Below are positions 41,530-47,564 of a stretch of DNA of 47,564 bases, piece after piece. Made by a program: the position numbers and the translations under genes. A model generated the notes under the pieces. That model was given only the letters and a program-made list of their open reading frames with translations, was not told the DNA's origin and searched no databases. The stretch comes from Chloroflexota bacterium. GTDB lineage: Bacteria; Chloroflexota; Dehalococcoidia; UBA2979. The stretch lies in assembly GCA_947479915.1 (NCBI GenBank), contig CANKAU010000015.1, positions 1 to 47,564 on the forward strand, in the 5' to 3' direction. How positions within the stretch are numbered: position 1 is the first letter of the stretch; every line of letters begins with the position of its first letter.

Positions 41530-42771
41530 CTAGGTCGTGTAGTCCGCGTTGATGTTCACGTACTCGTGCGTCAGGTTGCAGCCCCACGCCGTCGCGGTGC
41601 CGTCCCCCGCGCCGAGGTCGACGCGGAGCAGCACCTCCTCGCCCGCCATCGCGCCGGAGACGAGCTTGAGGTCGACCGCTGTCGGCTGGCCGTGGTCGAG
41701 GACGCAGTGGTCTCCGATCCAGACGCTGGCGGCGTGCTGCTCGAACTTCGCACCGGAGCGGCCCGCCGCCATCATCACGCGGCCCCAGTTCGGGTCGCGC
41801 CCCGTGACCATCGTCTTGATCAGTGGCGACGAGGCGATCGTCTTCGCGGCGAGGACGGCGTCGCCGTGCGACGCGGCACCGGTCGCGATGACCTCCAGGA
41901 GCGCCGTGGCGCCCTCGCCGTCGCCCGCGATCGCGCGTGCGAGGCGCGTCGCGACCGCCTCGATCGCTGCGGTGAGCGCGGCGGCAGCCGGGTGTGCGGC
42001 GTCGATAGCCGCGCCGCCGCCGGCGCCGCTGGCGAGCAGCAGCGCGGTGTCGCTGGTGGAGGTGTCCATGTCCACATCGACCATGTTGAACGTGCGGTCC
42101 GTGATCGAGCGCAGCGTGGCGTCGAGCCATGCGCGGTCGGCCGGGGCGTCGGTGGTGATGAACGCGAACATGGTGCCCATGTCCGGGTGGATCATCCCGG
42201 AACCCTTCGCGCAGCCGCCCACGGTGTACGTGCGACCCTCCACGGTCACGCGGACGGCGCAGGACTTCTCGCGCGTGTCGGTCGTCATGATCGCGCGGGT
42301 GAAGAGGTAGCCGCCGTCCGCCGCGAGCGTCACCGCGCGGATGCCCGCCTCCATCTTGTCCATCGGCATCTGCCGCCCGATAACCCCGGTCGAGGCCACG
42401 AGGATCTCGTCCGCCGTCACGCCGAGGACCTCGGCGGCGAGTTCCGCCATGCGGGCGCAGTCGCGCGTGCCCTGGTCGCCGGTCACGGTGTTCGCATTGC
42501 CGGAGTTCACGACGAGCCCGCGCATCGGTCGCTCCGTCGCGAGGACGCGCCGGTCCCACGCCACCGGCTCACCGACCACCGCGTTGCGCGTGAACACGCC
42601 CGCGACGGTGCACGATCCGGTGGCTGCGAGGATGCCCACGTCCATGCGGGGAGCCTCGCCGTAGGTCTTGATGTTCGCGTAGGTGCCGCCGGCGACGAAG
42701 CCGCCCGGCGTTGTGACACCGCCCCCCTCGATCCATTCGATGTCGGCGGGCTGGGTGTGAGATGCGGTCAT
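41530..42771 (-). CDS. argJ: Glutamate N-acetyltransferase / ornithine acetyltransferase
   Basis: ArgJ recycles the acetyl group between ornithine and glutamate and may also make N-acetylglutamate from acetyl-CoA. The 413-residue precursor cleaves itself into two chains before a threonine; the site is visible in RAIMTTDTREK. Other marks are NSGNANTVTGDQG, STGVIGRQMPMDK, and GKGSGMIHPDMGTM-like KGSGMIHPDMGTMFAF. The ATG at 42771 has GGAG seven bases upstream. An arginine-rich short frame ends 12 bases before it. argC is not in the window. Confidence 0.96.
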   Translation of the reverse strand: MTASHTQPADIEWIEGGGVTTPGGFVAGGTYANIKTYGEAPRMDVGILAATGSCTVAGVFTRNAVVGEPVAWDRRVLATERPMRGLVVNSGNANTVTGDQGTRDCARMAELAAEVLGVTADEILVASTGVIGRQMPMDKMEAGIRAVTLAADGGYLFTRAIMTTDTREKSCAVRVTVEGRTYTVGGCAKGSGMIHPDMGTMFAFITTDAPADRAWLDATLRSITDRTFNMVDVDMDTSTSDTALLLASGAGGGAAIDAAHPAAAALTAAIEAVATRLARAIAGDGEGATALLEVIATGAASHGDAVLAAKTIASSPLIKTMVTGRDPNWGRVMMAAGRSGAKFEQHAASVWIGDHCVLDHGQPTAVDLKLVSGAMAGEEVLLRVDLGAGDGTATAWGCNLTHEYVNINADYTT

Positions 42772-42783
42772 GGGATGACTCCG

Positions 42784-42894
42784 CTAGTCGTCGGAGGGAC
42801 GGGGATGGGGAACCGCCAGCGGGCGGCACGCACGGGAGCCCGGACGCCGGAGCGCCGAGCGGGTCGAACGGGTGCCGGTGGGCACGATCGTCAT
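42784..42894 (-). CDS. Candidate arginine-rich leader peptide of the argJ operon
   Basis: A 36-codon frame lies between a TATACT hexamer and argJ. It begins ATG after a GAGGGG stretch, has seven arginines (including a CGG-CGT pair), and stops with TAG 12 bases before the argJ ATG, just ahead of the argJ ribosome-binding site. Leader peptides rich in the end-product amino acid are used for attenuation in several biosynthetic operons. Arginine is common in chance frames of GC-rich DNA, so this is only suggestive. Confidence 0.3.
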   Translation of the reverse strand: MTIVPTGTRSTRSALRRPGSRACRPLAVPHPRPSDD

Positions 42895-42920
42895 CCCGAG
42901 ATCCCCTCTACGAGAGGCCG

Positions 42921-42926
42921 AGTATA
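42921..42926 (-). promoter_or_regulatory. -10 element of the argJ operon (TATACT)
   Basis: TATACT on the minus strand is close to the sigma-70 consensus and rises from GC-rich surroundings. The leader between it and argJ would be about 140 bases. Confidence 0.5.
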
Positions 42927-42989
42927 GCGGGCGCGCCCGCCGCGGGCATCCGTCGGCATCCGCGACGCCGCCCCTCGCGCCCGGTGTGG

Positions 42990-42995
42990 CACACT
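42990..42995 (+). promoter_or_regulatory. -10-like hexamer (CACACT), leaderless arrangement
   Basis: CACACT is followed by six bases and the ATG of the acetyltransferase gene at 43002. It lacks the first T of TANNNT but shares the exact spacing, and there is no ribosome-binding site. Confidence 0.4.
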
Positions 42996-43001
42996 CGCCC
43001 C

Positions 43002-43538
43002 ATGCCGACTGAACCGTCCGCCTCGACCCCCCAAATCCGCCCCGCGACCGAGGCCGACCTCCCCGCGATCAACGAGATCTACAACCGCGAGATCCGGGAG
43101 GGCGTCGCGACGTGGGACCTCGAGGAATGGAGCGCCGAGGTGCGGCTCGCGTGGTTCCGGGAACACTCGGCCCCCGGGACGGTGGTGCTGGTCGCGGATC
43201 TGCCGCGTACTCCGGTGGTGGGCTTCGGCTACCTCTCGCAGTACAAGTCGCGGCTGGGCTTCCGTTTCACCCGCGAGGACACGGTCTACGTCCGCCCGGA
43301 GCATCAGCGCACGGGAGTGGGCCGCGCGCTGCTCGGCGCGCTGATCGAGGAGGCGCGCTGCCTCGACGTCCACGTGGTGCTGGCGCGCATCGACGCCATG
43401 AACGAGGCGAGCATCGCACTGCACCGCGGACTCGGCTTCGAGGTGACGGGCGAAGAGCGCGAGACGGGCCACAAGTTCGGCGCGTGGCGCTCGCTGGTGC
43501 AGATGCAGCTTGTGCTCGACGCGAACGTTCGAGGCTAA
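43002..43538 (+). CDS. GNAT-family N-acetyltransferase, phosphinothricin acetyltransferase-like
   Basis: The 178-residue protein begins with IRPATEADLPAINEIYNREI, the N-terminal motif of the phosphinothricin/methionine sulfoximine acetyltransferase subgroup, and has the acetyl-CoA-binding loop HQRTGVGRALLGALIEEA near residues 101-118 and the ALHRGLGFEVTGEERE segment. Such enzymes acetylate amines on amino-acid analogues. The ATG has no ribosome-binding site and lies six bases after CACACT. Its stop overlaps that of the convergent nth gene by four bases. Confidence 0.9.
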   Translation: MPTEPSASTPQIRPATEADLPAINEIYNREIREGVATWDLEEWSAEVRLAWFREHSAPGTVVLVADLPRTPVVGFGYLSQYKSRLGFRFTREDTVYVRPEHQRTGVGRALLGALIEEARCLDVHVVLARIDAMNEASIALHRGLGFEVTGEERETGHKFGAWRSLVQMQLVLDANVRG

Positions 43539-44236
43539 AGACCGACCTTCGGGCAGCGCGCTTCGAGCGGGCACTCGTCGCACTTCGGGCCGCGCGCGTG
43601 GCAGGTCCGACGACCGTGCTGGATCAGGTCGACGTGGAACGCGTACACCTCGTCTGGTTCGAGGGTCGCCTCCAGCACGGCGTGCGCTTTGTCCGCCGGC
43701 ATCTTCAGCGGCACCAGTCCGAGGCGCTTCGAGACGCGCTCGACGTGGGTGTCCACCGGTAGGGCGGGGCGCTCGAGGGCGAACAGCAACACGCACGCCG
43801 CTGTCTTCGGCCCGACGCCGGGCAGCGAGGTGAGCCACGCCTTCGCGTCCTCCAGCGGCATCCCGCGTAGAAAGCCCAGGTCCCAGTCCGGCTTCCGCAC
43901 CTTCACCTCGGCGAGCAGCTCCTGCATGCGCTTCGACTTCGTGGGGGCGAGACCACCCGGGCGGATGGCGTCCTCGACCTCGCGCACGGGGGCGGCGAGG
44001 ACGGCGTCCCATGTGGGGAAGCGCTCAATCAGACGGTGCATCGCCTGCCCTGAGTTCCGGTCGGAGGTGTGCTGCGACAGCAGCGTCAGCAGCAGTTCGA
44101 ACACCGGCGCGGCGGAGGCCTGCTGCGGCGCGCGGCCGTAGCGGTCGTCGAGGATCCTGATCAGCTCAGATGGCGTCCACGGGGGGGCCGCCGGCGCCGT
44201 GGTCGTCTTTGCTGAGGGCTTCGCGCGTGTTGCCAT
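43535..44236 (-). CDS. nth: Endonuclease III (DNA glycosylase/AP lyase)
   Basis: Nth removes oxidised pyrimidines and cuts the resulting abasic site. The 233-residue protein has the helix-hairpin-helix LPGVGPKTAA with catalytic Lys144, Asp162 in PVDTHVER, and the [4Fe-4S] loop cysteines 212, 219, 222 and 228 (C-x6-C-x2-C-x5-C). All needed residues for a bifunctional enzyme are present. TACCAT lies six bases before the ATG, so it seems leaderless. The Ala/Thr/Pro-rich first 18 residues are an extension. Confidence 0.96.
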   Translation of the reverse strand: MATRAKPSAKTTTAPAAPPWTPSELIRILDDRYGRAPQQASAAPVFELLLTLLSQHTSDRNSGQAMHRLIERFPTWDAVLAAPVREVEDAIRPGGLAPTKSKRMQELLAEVKVRKPDWDLGFLRGMPLEDAKAWLTSLPGVGPKTAACVLLFALERPALPVDTHVERVSKRLGLVPLKMPADKAHAVLEATLEPDEVYAFHVDLIQHGRRTCHARGPKCDECPLEARCPKVGL

Positions 44237-44242
44237 GGGGGG

Positions 44243-44248
44243 ATGGTA
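44243..44248 (-). promoter_or_regulatory. -10 element of nth (TACCAT), leaderless arrangement
   Basis: TACCAT on the minus strand is followed by six C residues and the ATG at 44236. A ribosome-binding site is absent. Confidence 0.6.
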
Positions 44249-44332
44249 GCCGGGCCGCCTCGCGCGCCGCGATCCCGAGCGGCTTGCGGGTCAATGCGAC
44301 GATGTTCCCCTGATCATTCGAAGGGAACCGTC

Positions 44333-45394
44333 ATGACCCTCGCTCCTGTCCCCGGCCTCCGCCTCACCGGTCTCGCATCCTGCGCCGGCTGCGCCGCCAA
44401 GATGGGCATCGGCACGCTGCACGATGTGCTGGCCCCGCTGAAGGGCATCTTCGACCAGAACGCGAACCAGAACCTGCTGGTCGGGCTGGACGGCGCGGAC
44501 GACGCGGCCGTCTACCTGGTCGCGCCGGGCGTCGCCGTCATCCAGACGCTCGACTTCTTCCCGCCCGTTGTGGACGACGCGTACACCTACGGCGCGATCG
44601 CCGCGGCCAACGCGATGTCCGATGTGTACGCGATGGGTGGCGAGGTGAAGCTCGCGCTGAACATCACGGCGTGGCCCGAGGACCTCGACCCCGCGATCCT
44701 CGGCGAGGTGCTGCGTGGCGGCGCGGCGAAGGTCGCGGAGGCGGGCGGCGTGATCGCCGGCGGTCACACGATCTTCGATGTCGAGCCGAAGTACGGGCTG
44801 TCCGTCACGGGCACGATCAACCCTGACCACATCATGCAGAAGAGCGGCGCGCAGCCCGGTGATGTGCTGCTGCTCACGAAGCGCCTCGGCACCGGCGTGC
44901 TGCTGACGGCGCAGAAGGAGTCGCGCGAGGGCTGCGAGACCGGCTACGAGGCTGCGATCGAGAGCATGCTGAAGTTGAACCGCCGAGGCTCCGAACTGGC
45001 GCGTGAGCACGGCGCTCACGCGATGACGGACATCACCGGTTACGCGCTCATGGGCCACTCGTCCGAGGTCGCGATCCGCAGCGGCGTGCGGCTCGTCATC
45101 GACGGGGCGTCCGTGCCGCTGCTGCCGGATGCCCAGCGCTTCGCCGCCGAGGGCGCGACGACGGGCGGCGGCGGCCGCAACAAGGCGCAGCTCGCCGAGC
45201 GCGTGCAGATCAGCGCCGACCTCGACCCCGCACTCGTGGAGCTGCTGTTCGACCCGCAGACGTCCGGGCCGCTGTTCATCGCGGTCCCGGCCGATCGCGC
45301 GGAGGCGCTGCGCGCGGCGATCGAGGCGGAGACGGGCGGCTGCTGGGCGATCGGTCACGCCGAGGCCGGCGAGCCGATGATCGTGGTGCGCTAG
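44333..45394 (+). CDS. selD: Selenide, water dikinase (selenophosphate synthetase)
   Basis: SelD makes selenophosphate, the selenium donor for selenocysteine and 2-selenouridine. The 353-residue protein has the catalytic pair Cys20 and Lys23 in SCAGCAAKMG; the extra cysteine two positions after the catalytic one in E. coli is Ala here. LDFFPPVVDDAYTYGAIAAANAMSDVYAMGG and GGHTIFD are family signatures, and DPQTSGPLF marks the C-terminal domain. AAGGGA precedes the ATG at 44333. No selA, selB or selU is in the window, and I saw no in-frame TGA that looks like selenocysteine. Confidence 0.96.
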   Translation: MTLAPVPGLRLTGLASCAGCAAKMGIGTLHDVLAPLKGIFDQNANQNLLVGLDGADDAAVYLVAPGVAVIQTLDFFPPVVDDAYTYGAIAAANAMSDVYAMGGEVKLALNITAWPEDLDPAILGEVLRGGAAKVAEAGGVIAGGHTIFDVEPKYGLSVTGTINPDHIMQKSGAQPGDVLLLTKRLGTGVLLTAQKESREGCETGYEAAIESMLKLNRRGSELAREHGAHAMTDITGYALMGHSSEVAIRSGVRLVIDGASVPLLPDAQRFAAEGATTGGGGRNKAQLAERVQISADLDPALVELLFDPQTSGPLFIAVPADRAEALRAAIEAETGGCWAIGHAEAGEPMIVVR

Positions 45395-45412
45395 CGCGCC
45401 ACCTCGACGAGG

Positions 45413-45817
45413 CTACTCGCGGCGGCCGATCGGCTGCCGCTGCTGGCCCTCCGGGGTGATGTTCCACGCGGTGACCTCAGGGTCACCGCCGGGGCCGCCG
45501 AACGGGATGCCGTTGCGGCGTAAGAACTCCTCGACCTGGCCGTTGGCGGGCTCGGTCAGCATCGACCCGCGGTCGATGCCGCGCGGTCCACGCGCCAGTT
45601 TCGCGGGCTCCTCGATCGGACCGAAGTGTTCCTCCGGCGCGATCACCAACGTCGGCACGGAGACGTGTCCGGTGTAGTGCACCACGAAGTCGCGCGCGTC
45701 CTGGTCAGCATCGATGTCGAACGACACGAAGGCGATCGGGTGCGCGCGCACCCACTGCTCGAACCGCATCATGTCCGGGCAGAAGCTCGACCGTCCGTAG
45801 ACGACCAGACGGCTCAC
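45413..45817 (-). CDS. Thioredoxin-fold, glutaredoxin-like protein
   Basis: The 134-residue protein begins SRLVVYGRSSFCPDMMRFEQWV, a beta strand followed by a single active-site-type cysteine (SFCPD in place of CPYC), then VSFDIDADQDARDFV and the cis-proline loop SVPTLVIAPE. This matches glutaredoxin-like proteins with one reactive cysteine. The C-terminal 50 residues, rich in Gly and Pro, are not part of that fold. It starts with GTG overlapping the upstream stop (GTGA), so it is coupled to the unknown gene before it. Confidence 0.78.
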   Translation of the reverse strand: MSRLVVYGRSSFCPDMMRFEQWVRAHPIAFVSFDIDADQDARDFVVHYTGHVSVPTLVIAPEEHFGPIEEPAKLARGPRGIDRGSMLTEPANGQVEEFLRRNGIPFGGPGGDPEVTAWNITPEGQQRQPIGRRE

Positions 45818-46281
45818 GGGTGGCGGCTCCACAGCGTCTCGAAGCCCTCGCCGCCGCGTACCGCCGCGAGGAGGTCGACGCGCTCGCGACCACGCAGGTC
45901 GGTCAGCACATCGGCGATCTGCTCGCGCACGTCCACGCCCTGCTCGCCCTGGATGCGCTCCGCTGCGCGGCTGAGTAGGGGAGACGCCGCGAGGTAGGCG
46001 ACCGAGTGCGGCCACGTGAAGAACAGGAACTGCTCCGGTGCCCTCAGGCCCGGACGCCGCGCGCTCAGCCAGATCTGGCGCTCGTCCGCACCGGCCAGTG
46101 GCTCCACCATCTCGACGATCGGCGGCGTGTGACCTCGAGGATCGTCGCGCAGGTCGACCAGCAGGCGGTCGGGCGTGAAGTCGAAGCCGAGGACGATCAC
46201 GTCCGCGTCCCGCACGGCCTCCTCGATCATCTCGGGGTCGAGGTCGGGGCCGTTGTCGCCAAACATGCCTGGGTCAGCCAC
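45814..46281 (-). CDS. Conserved-looking protein of unknown function
   Basis: I do not recognise this 155-residue protein. It is acidic at the N-terminus (DLDPEMIEEAVRDADVIVLGFDFTPDRLLVDLRDD), has an aromatic stretch (EQFLFFTWPHSVAYLAASPLL) and a helical C-terminal part. GTG 46281 is preferred over ATG 46323 because a GGAGAAGGA site lies before it, and the ATG lies inside a TATGGT promoter hexamer. It is coupled to the glutaredoxin-like gene, which suggests a redox-related partner role. Confidence 0.75.
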   Translation of the reverse strand: MADPGMFGDNGPDLDPEMIEEAVRDADVIVLGFDFTPDRLLVDLRDDPRGHTPPIVEMVEPLAGADERQIWLSARRPGLRAPEQFLFFTWPHSVAYLAASPLLSRAAERIQGEQGVDVREQIADVLTDLRGRERVDLLAAVRGGEGFETLWSRHP

Positions 46282-46318
46282 GGGCGATCCTTCTCCAGCA
46301 GCCGGGAGTCCGGAACCA

Positions 46319-46324
46319 ACCATA
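46319..46324 (-). promoter_or_regulatory. Candidate -10 element (TATGGT)
   Basis: TATGGT on the minus strand is 37 bases before the GTG at 46281. It overlaps an in-frame ATG that would otherwise be a possible start, and so argues against that start. Confidence 0.45.
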
Positions 46325-46356
46325 CGAGAGCGCGCCTGAAGATGGTTCCGGAAACA

Positions 46357-46386
46357 GAGACGGGGCCGCGTGAGCGACCCCGTCTC
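46357..46386 (-). terminator. Terminator after groEL
   Basis: GAGACGGGG and CCCCGTCTC form a 9-bp outer stem, with a further CGC/GCG pairing inside. On the minus strand it is followed by TGTTTCC, 26 bases after the groEL stop. Confidence 0.8.
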
Positions 46387-46412
46387 CCAGAGTCCGTTCG
46401 GGACTGTACCGG

Positions 46413-47564
46413 CTAGTACATGTCCATGTTCGAGGGAGCGGCAGCGTTCTGCCCCTCCGGGATGTCGGTCACGAGCACGTTGGTCGTGAGGACCATGCCC
46501 GCGATGGACACCGCGTTCTCGAGGGCGGCCTTGGTGACCTTGGCGGGGTCGATGATGCCGAGCTGGACCATGTCGCCGTACGTGTCGGCGGCAGCGTCGT
46601 AGCCCTGACCACGCTTCAGGCTGCGCACCTTCTGCACGATGACGGAGCCGTCCTGGCCCGCGTTGGCAGCGATGCGGCGCAGCGGCTCCTCGAGCGCGCG
46701 GCGGAGGATGCGGACACCCGTCATCTCGTCGGCGTTGTCGAGCTCGATCTTGTCGAGGACCGGCAGCGCGTTCAGGAACGCGACACCACCACCGGGGACC
46801 ATGCCCTCTTCAACGGCGGCGCGGGTGGCGGACAGGGCGTCCTCCACGCGGTGCTTCTTCTCGGTGAGCTCGACCTCGGTGGCCGCGCCAACCTTGACGA
46901 TGGCAACCGAGCCGGCGAGCTTGCCCAGGCGCTCCTGGAGCTTCTCCTTGTCCCAGTCGGACGTGGAGTTGGCGAGCTGCGCGCGAATCATCTTCACGCG
47001 CTCCTCGATGCCCTTCTTGGTGCCCTTGCCCTCGATGATCGTCGTCTCTTCCTTGGCGACGACGACGCGGCGGGCGCGGCCCATGTCCTCCACCGTGGCG
47101 GAGTCCAGGCCGCGGGAAAGCTCGGCGCTGATCAGCGTCGCGCCGGTCAGCGCGGCGATGTCGCCCAGGTTCTCCTTGCGGCGGTCGCCGAAGCCCGGGG
47201 CCTTCACGGCGACCACGTTGACGGTGCCGCGGAGCTTGTTCACCGCCAGGGTGGCCAGCGCTTCGCCGTCCACGTCCTCAGCGATGATGACGAGGTTCTT
47301 CGAGACACCGAGCTGCTTCTCGAGCCACGGCAGGATGTCGTTGACGGAGGAGAGCTTGCGGTCCGTGACGAAGATGTACGGGTCTTCGATGACGGCTTCC
47401 ATGCGCTCCGGGTTGGTGACGAAGTAGGCCGAGATGTAACCGCGGTCGAAGGCCATGCCCTCGACGTACTCGATCTCGGTCTGGATGCCCTTCGACTCCT
47501 CGACGGTGATGACGCCGTCCTTGCCGGCCTGCTCCATCACCTCGCCGATGAGCTCGCCGATCTC
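46413..47564 (-). CDS. groL: Chaperonin GroEL (partial, C-terminal part)
   Basis: GroEL is the 60-kDa barrel chaperonin that folds proteins with GroES. This is the C-terminal 383 residues; the start is beyond the right edge. Readable marks include [27 protein letters not shown] (apical domain), [33 protein letters not shown] and [25 protein letters not shown]. The tail ends [11 protein letters not shown] and lacks the Gly-Gly-Met repeats of many GroEL proteins. Confidence 0.98.
   Translation of the reverse strand, partial: EIGELIGEVMEQAGKDGVITVEESKGIQTEIEYVEGMAFDRGYISAYFVTNPERMEAVIEDPYIFVTDRKLSSVNDILPWLEKQLGVSKNLVIIAEDVDGEALATLAVNKLRGTVNVVAVKAPGFGDRRKENLGDIAALTGATLISAELSRGLDSATVEDMGRARRVVVAKEETTIIEGKGTKKGIEERVKMIRAQLANSTSDWDKEKLQERLGKLAGSVAIVKVGAATEVELTEKKHRVEDALSATRAAVEEGMVPGGGVAFLNALPVLDKIELDNADEMTGVRILRRALEEPLRRIAANAGQDGSVIVQKVRSLKRGQGYDAAADTYGDMVQLGIIDPAKVTKAALENAVSIAGMVLTTNVLVTDIPEGQNAAAPSNMDMY

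Noticed and set aside
39388-42927. A 1,179-codon open frame on the + strand
   Set aside because: It is antisense to UPF0182, argB and argJ, which have clear family motifs. The Arg/His/Asp-rich composition is that of a mirror frame in GC-rich coding DNA.
44333-45394. Selenocysteine in SelD or its neighbours
   Set aside because: The catalytic position is an ordinary Cys codon, and no in-frame TGA with plausible continuation was seen nearby.

Overview
This is a GC-rich (roughly 70% by eye) bacterial chromosomal window, densely coding, with no gene-free stretch over 300 bases. I see no rRNA, tRNA, CRISPR array, transposase, integrase or phage gene. The gene set and order fit a Chloroflexota member, perhaps Dehalococcoidia-like: rpmB next to fakA, a DegV protein, recG and rpe; a UPF0182 membrane protein; a homodimeric-type AceE beside lipB-lipA; DUS-free, TANNNT-type promoters. 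That assignment is an inference from content, not from a marker comparison. Both window ends cut genes (aceE at the left, groEL at the right).

Layout. 1-5.7 kb is central acyl and lipoyl metabolism: the start of aceE (pyruvate dehydrogenase E1), divergent lipB-lipA that make its lipoyl cofactor, a VOC-fold protein, and a large acyl-CoA dehydrogenase resembling methylsuccinyl-CoA dehydrogenase. 5.7-12.4 kb is cell envelope: two small membrane proteins, a membrane-anchored gluzincin metalloprotease, a bifunctional penicillin-binding protein with Ig-like tail, and a methyltransferase coupled to it. 12.6-15.8 kb carries gatC-gatA and citrate synthase, the latter behind an unusual structured leader. 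16-22.7 kb is a minus-strand run: two homologous propeller lipoproteins, a zinc-ribbon protein, trpS, argS, a DedA protein and a small membrane protein. 22.8-30.5 kb has a TfoX-like protein, an AT-richer orphan membrane protein, recG, DegV, fakA (the last two probably a fatty-acid kinase pair), rpmB, and an AT-richer HEPN-domain gene. 30.5-42.9 kb contains two arginine clusters, argG-argH-rpe and argJ-argB-UPF0182-argD, flanking a large sensor kinase. 43-47.6 kb has a GNAT acetyltransferase, nth, selD, a thioredoxin-fold protein, an unknown protein and groEL.

Most striking observations: (1) an 11-bp stem enclosing a compact, mutually exclusive or pseudoknotted RNA fold just before citrate synthase; (2) six genes whose start codon lies exactly six bases after a TANNNT-like -10 hexamer, indicating leaderless mRNAs; (3) an in-frame amber codon that cuts off a final propeller blade in a lipoprotein whose paralogue keeps that blade; (4) a GntR/FCD-type pseudo-palindrome between aceE and lipB; (5) an arginine-rich short reading frame ending just before argJ; (6) an octamer, GTCGAGGC, present about thirty times. 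No single undescribed multi-gene system stands out; the most novel-looking elements are the citrate synthase leader, the metalloprotease and the HEPN gene.
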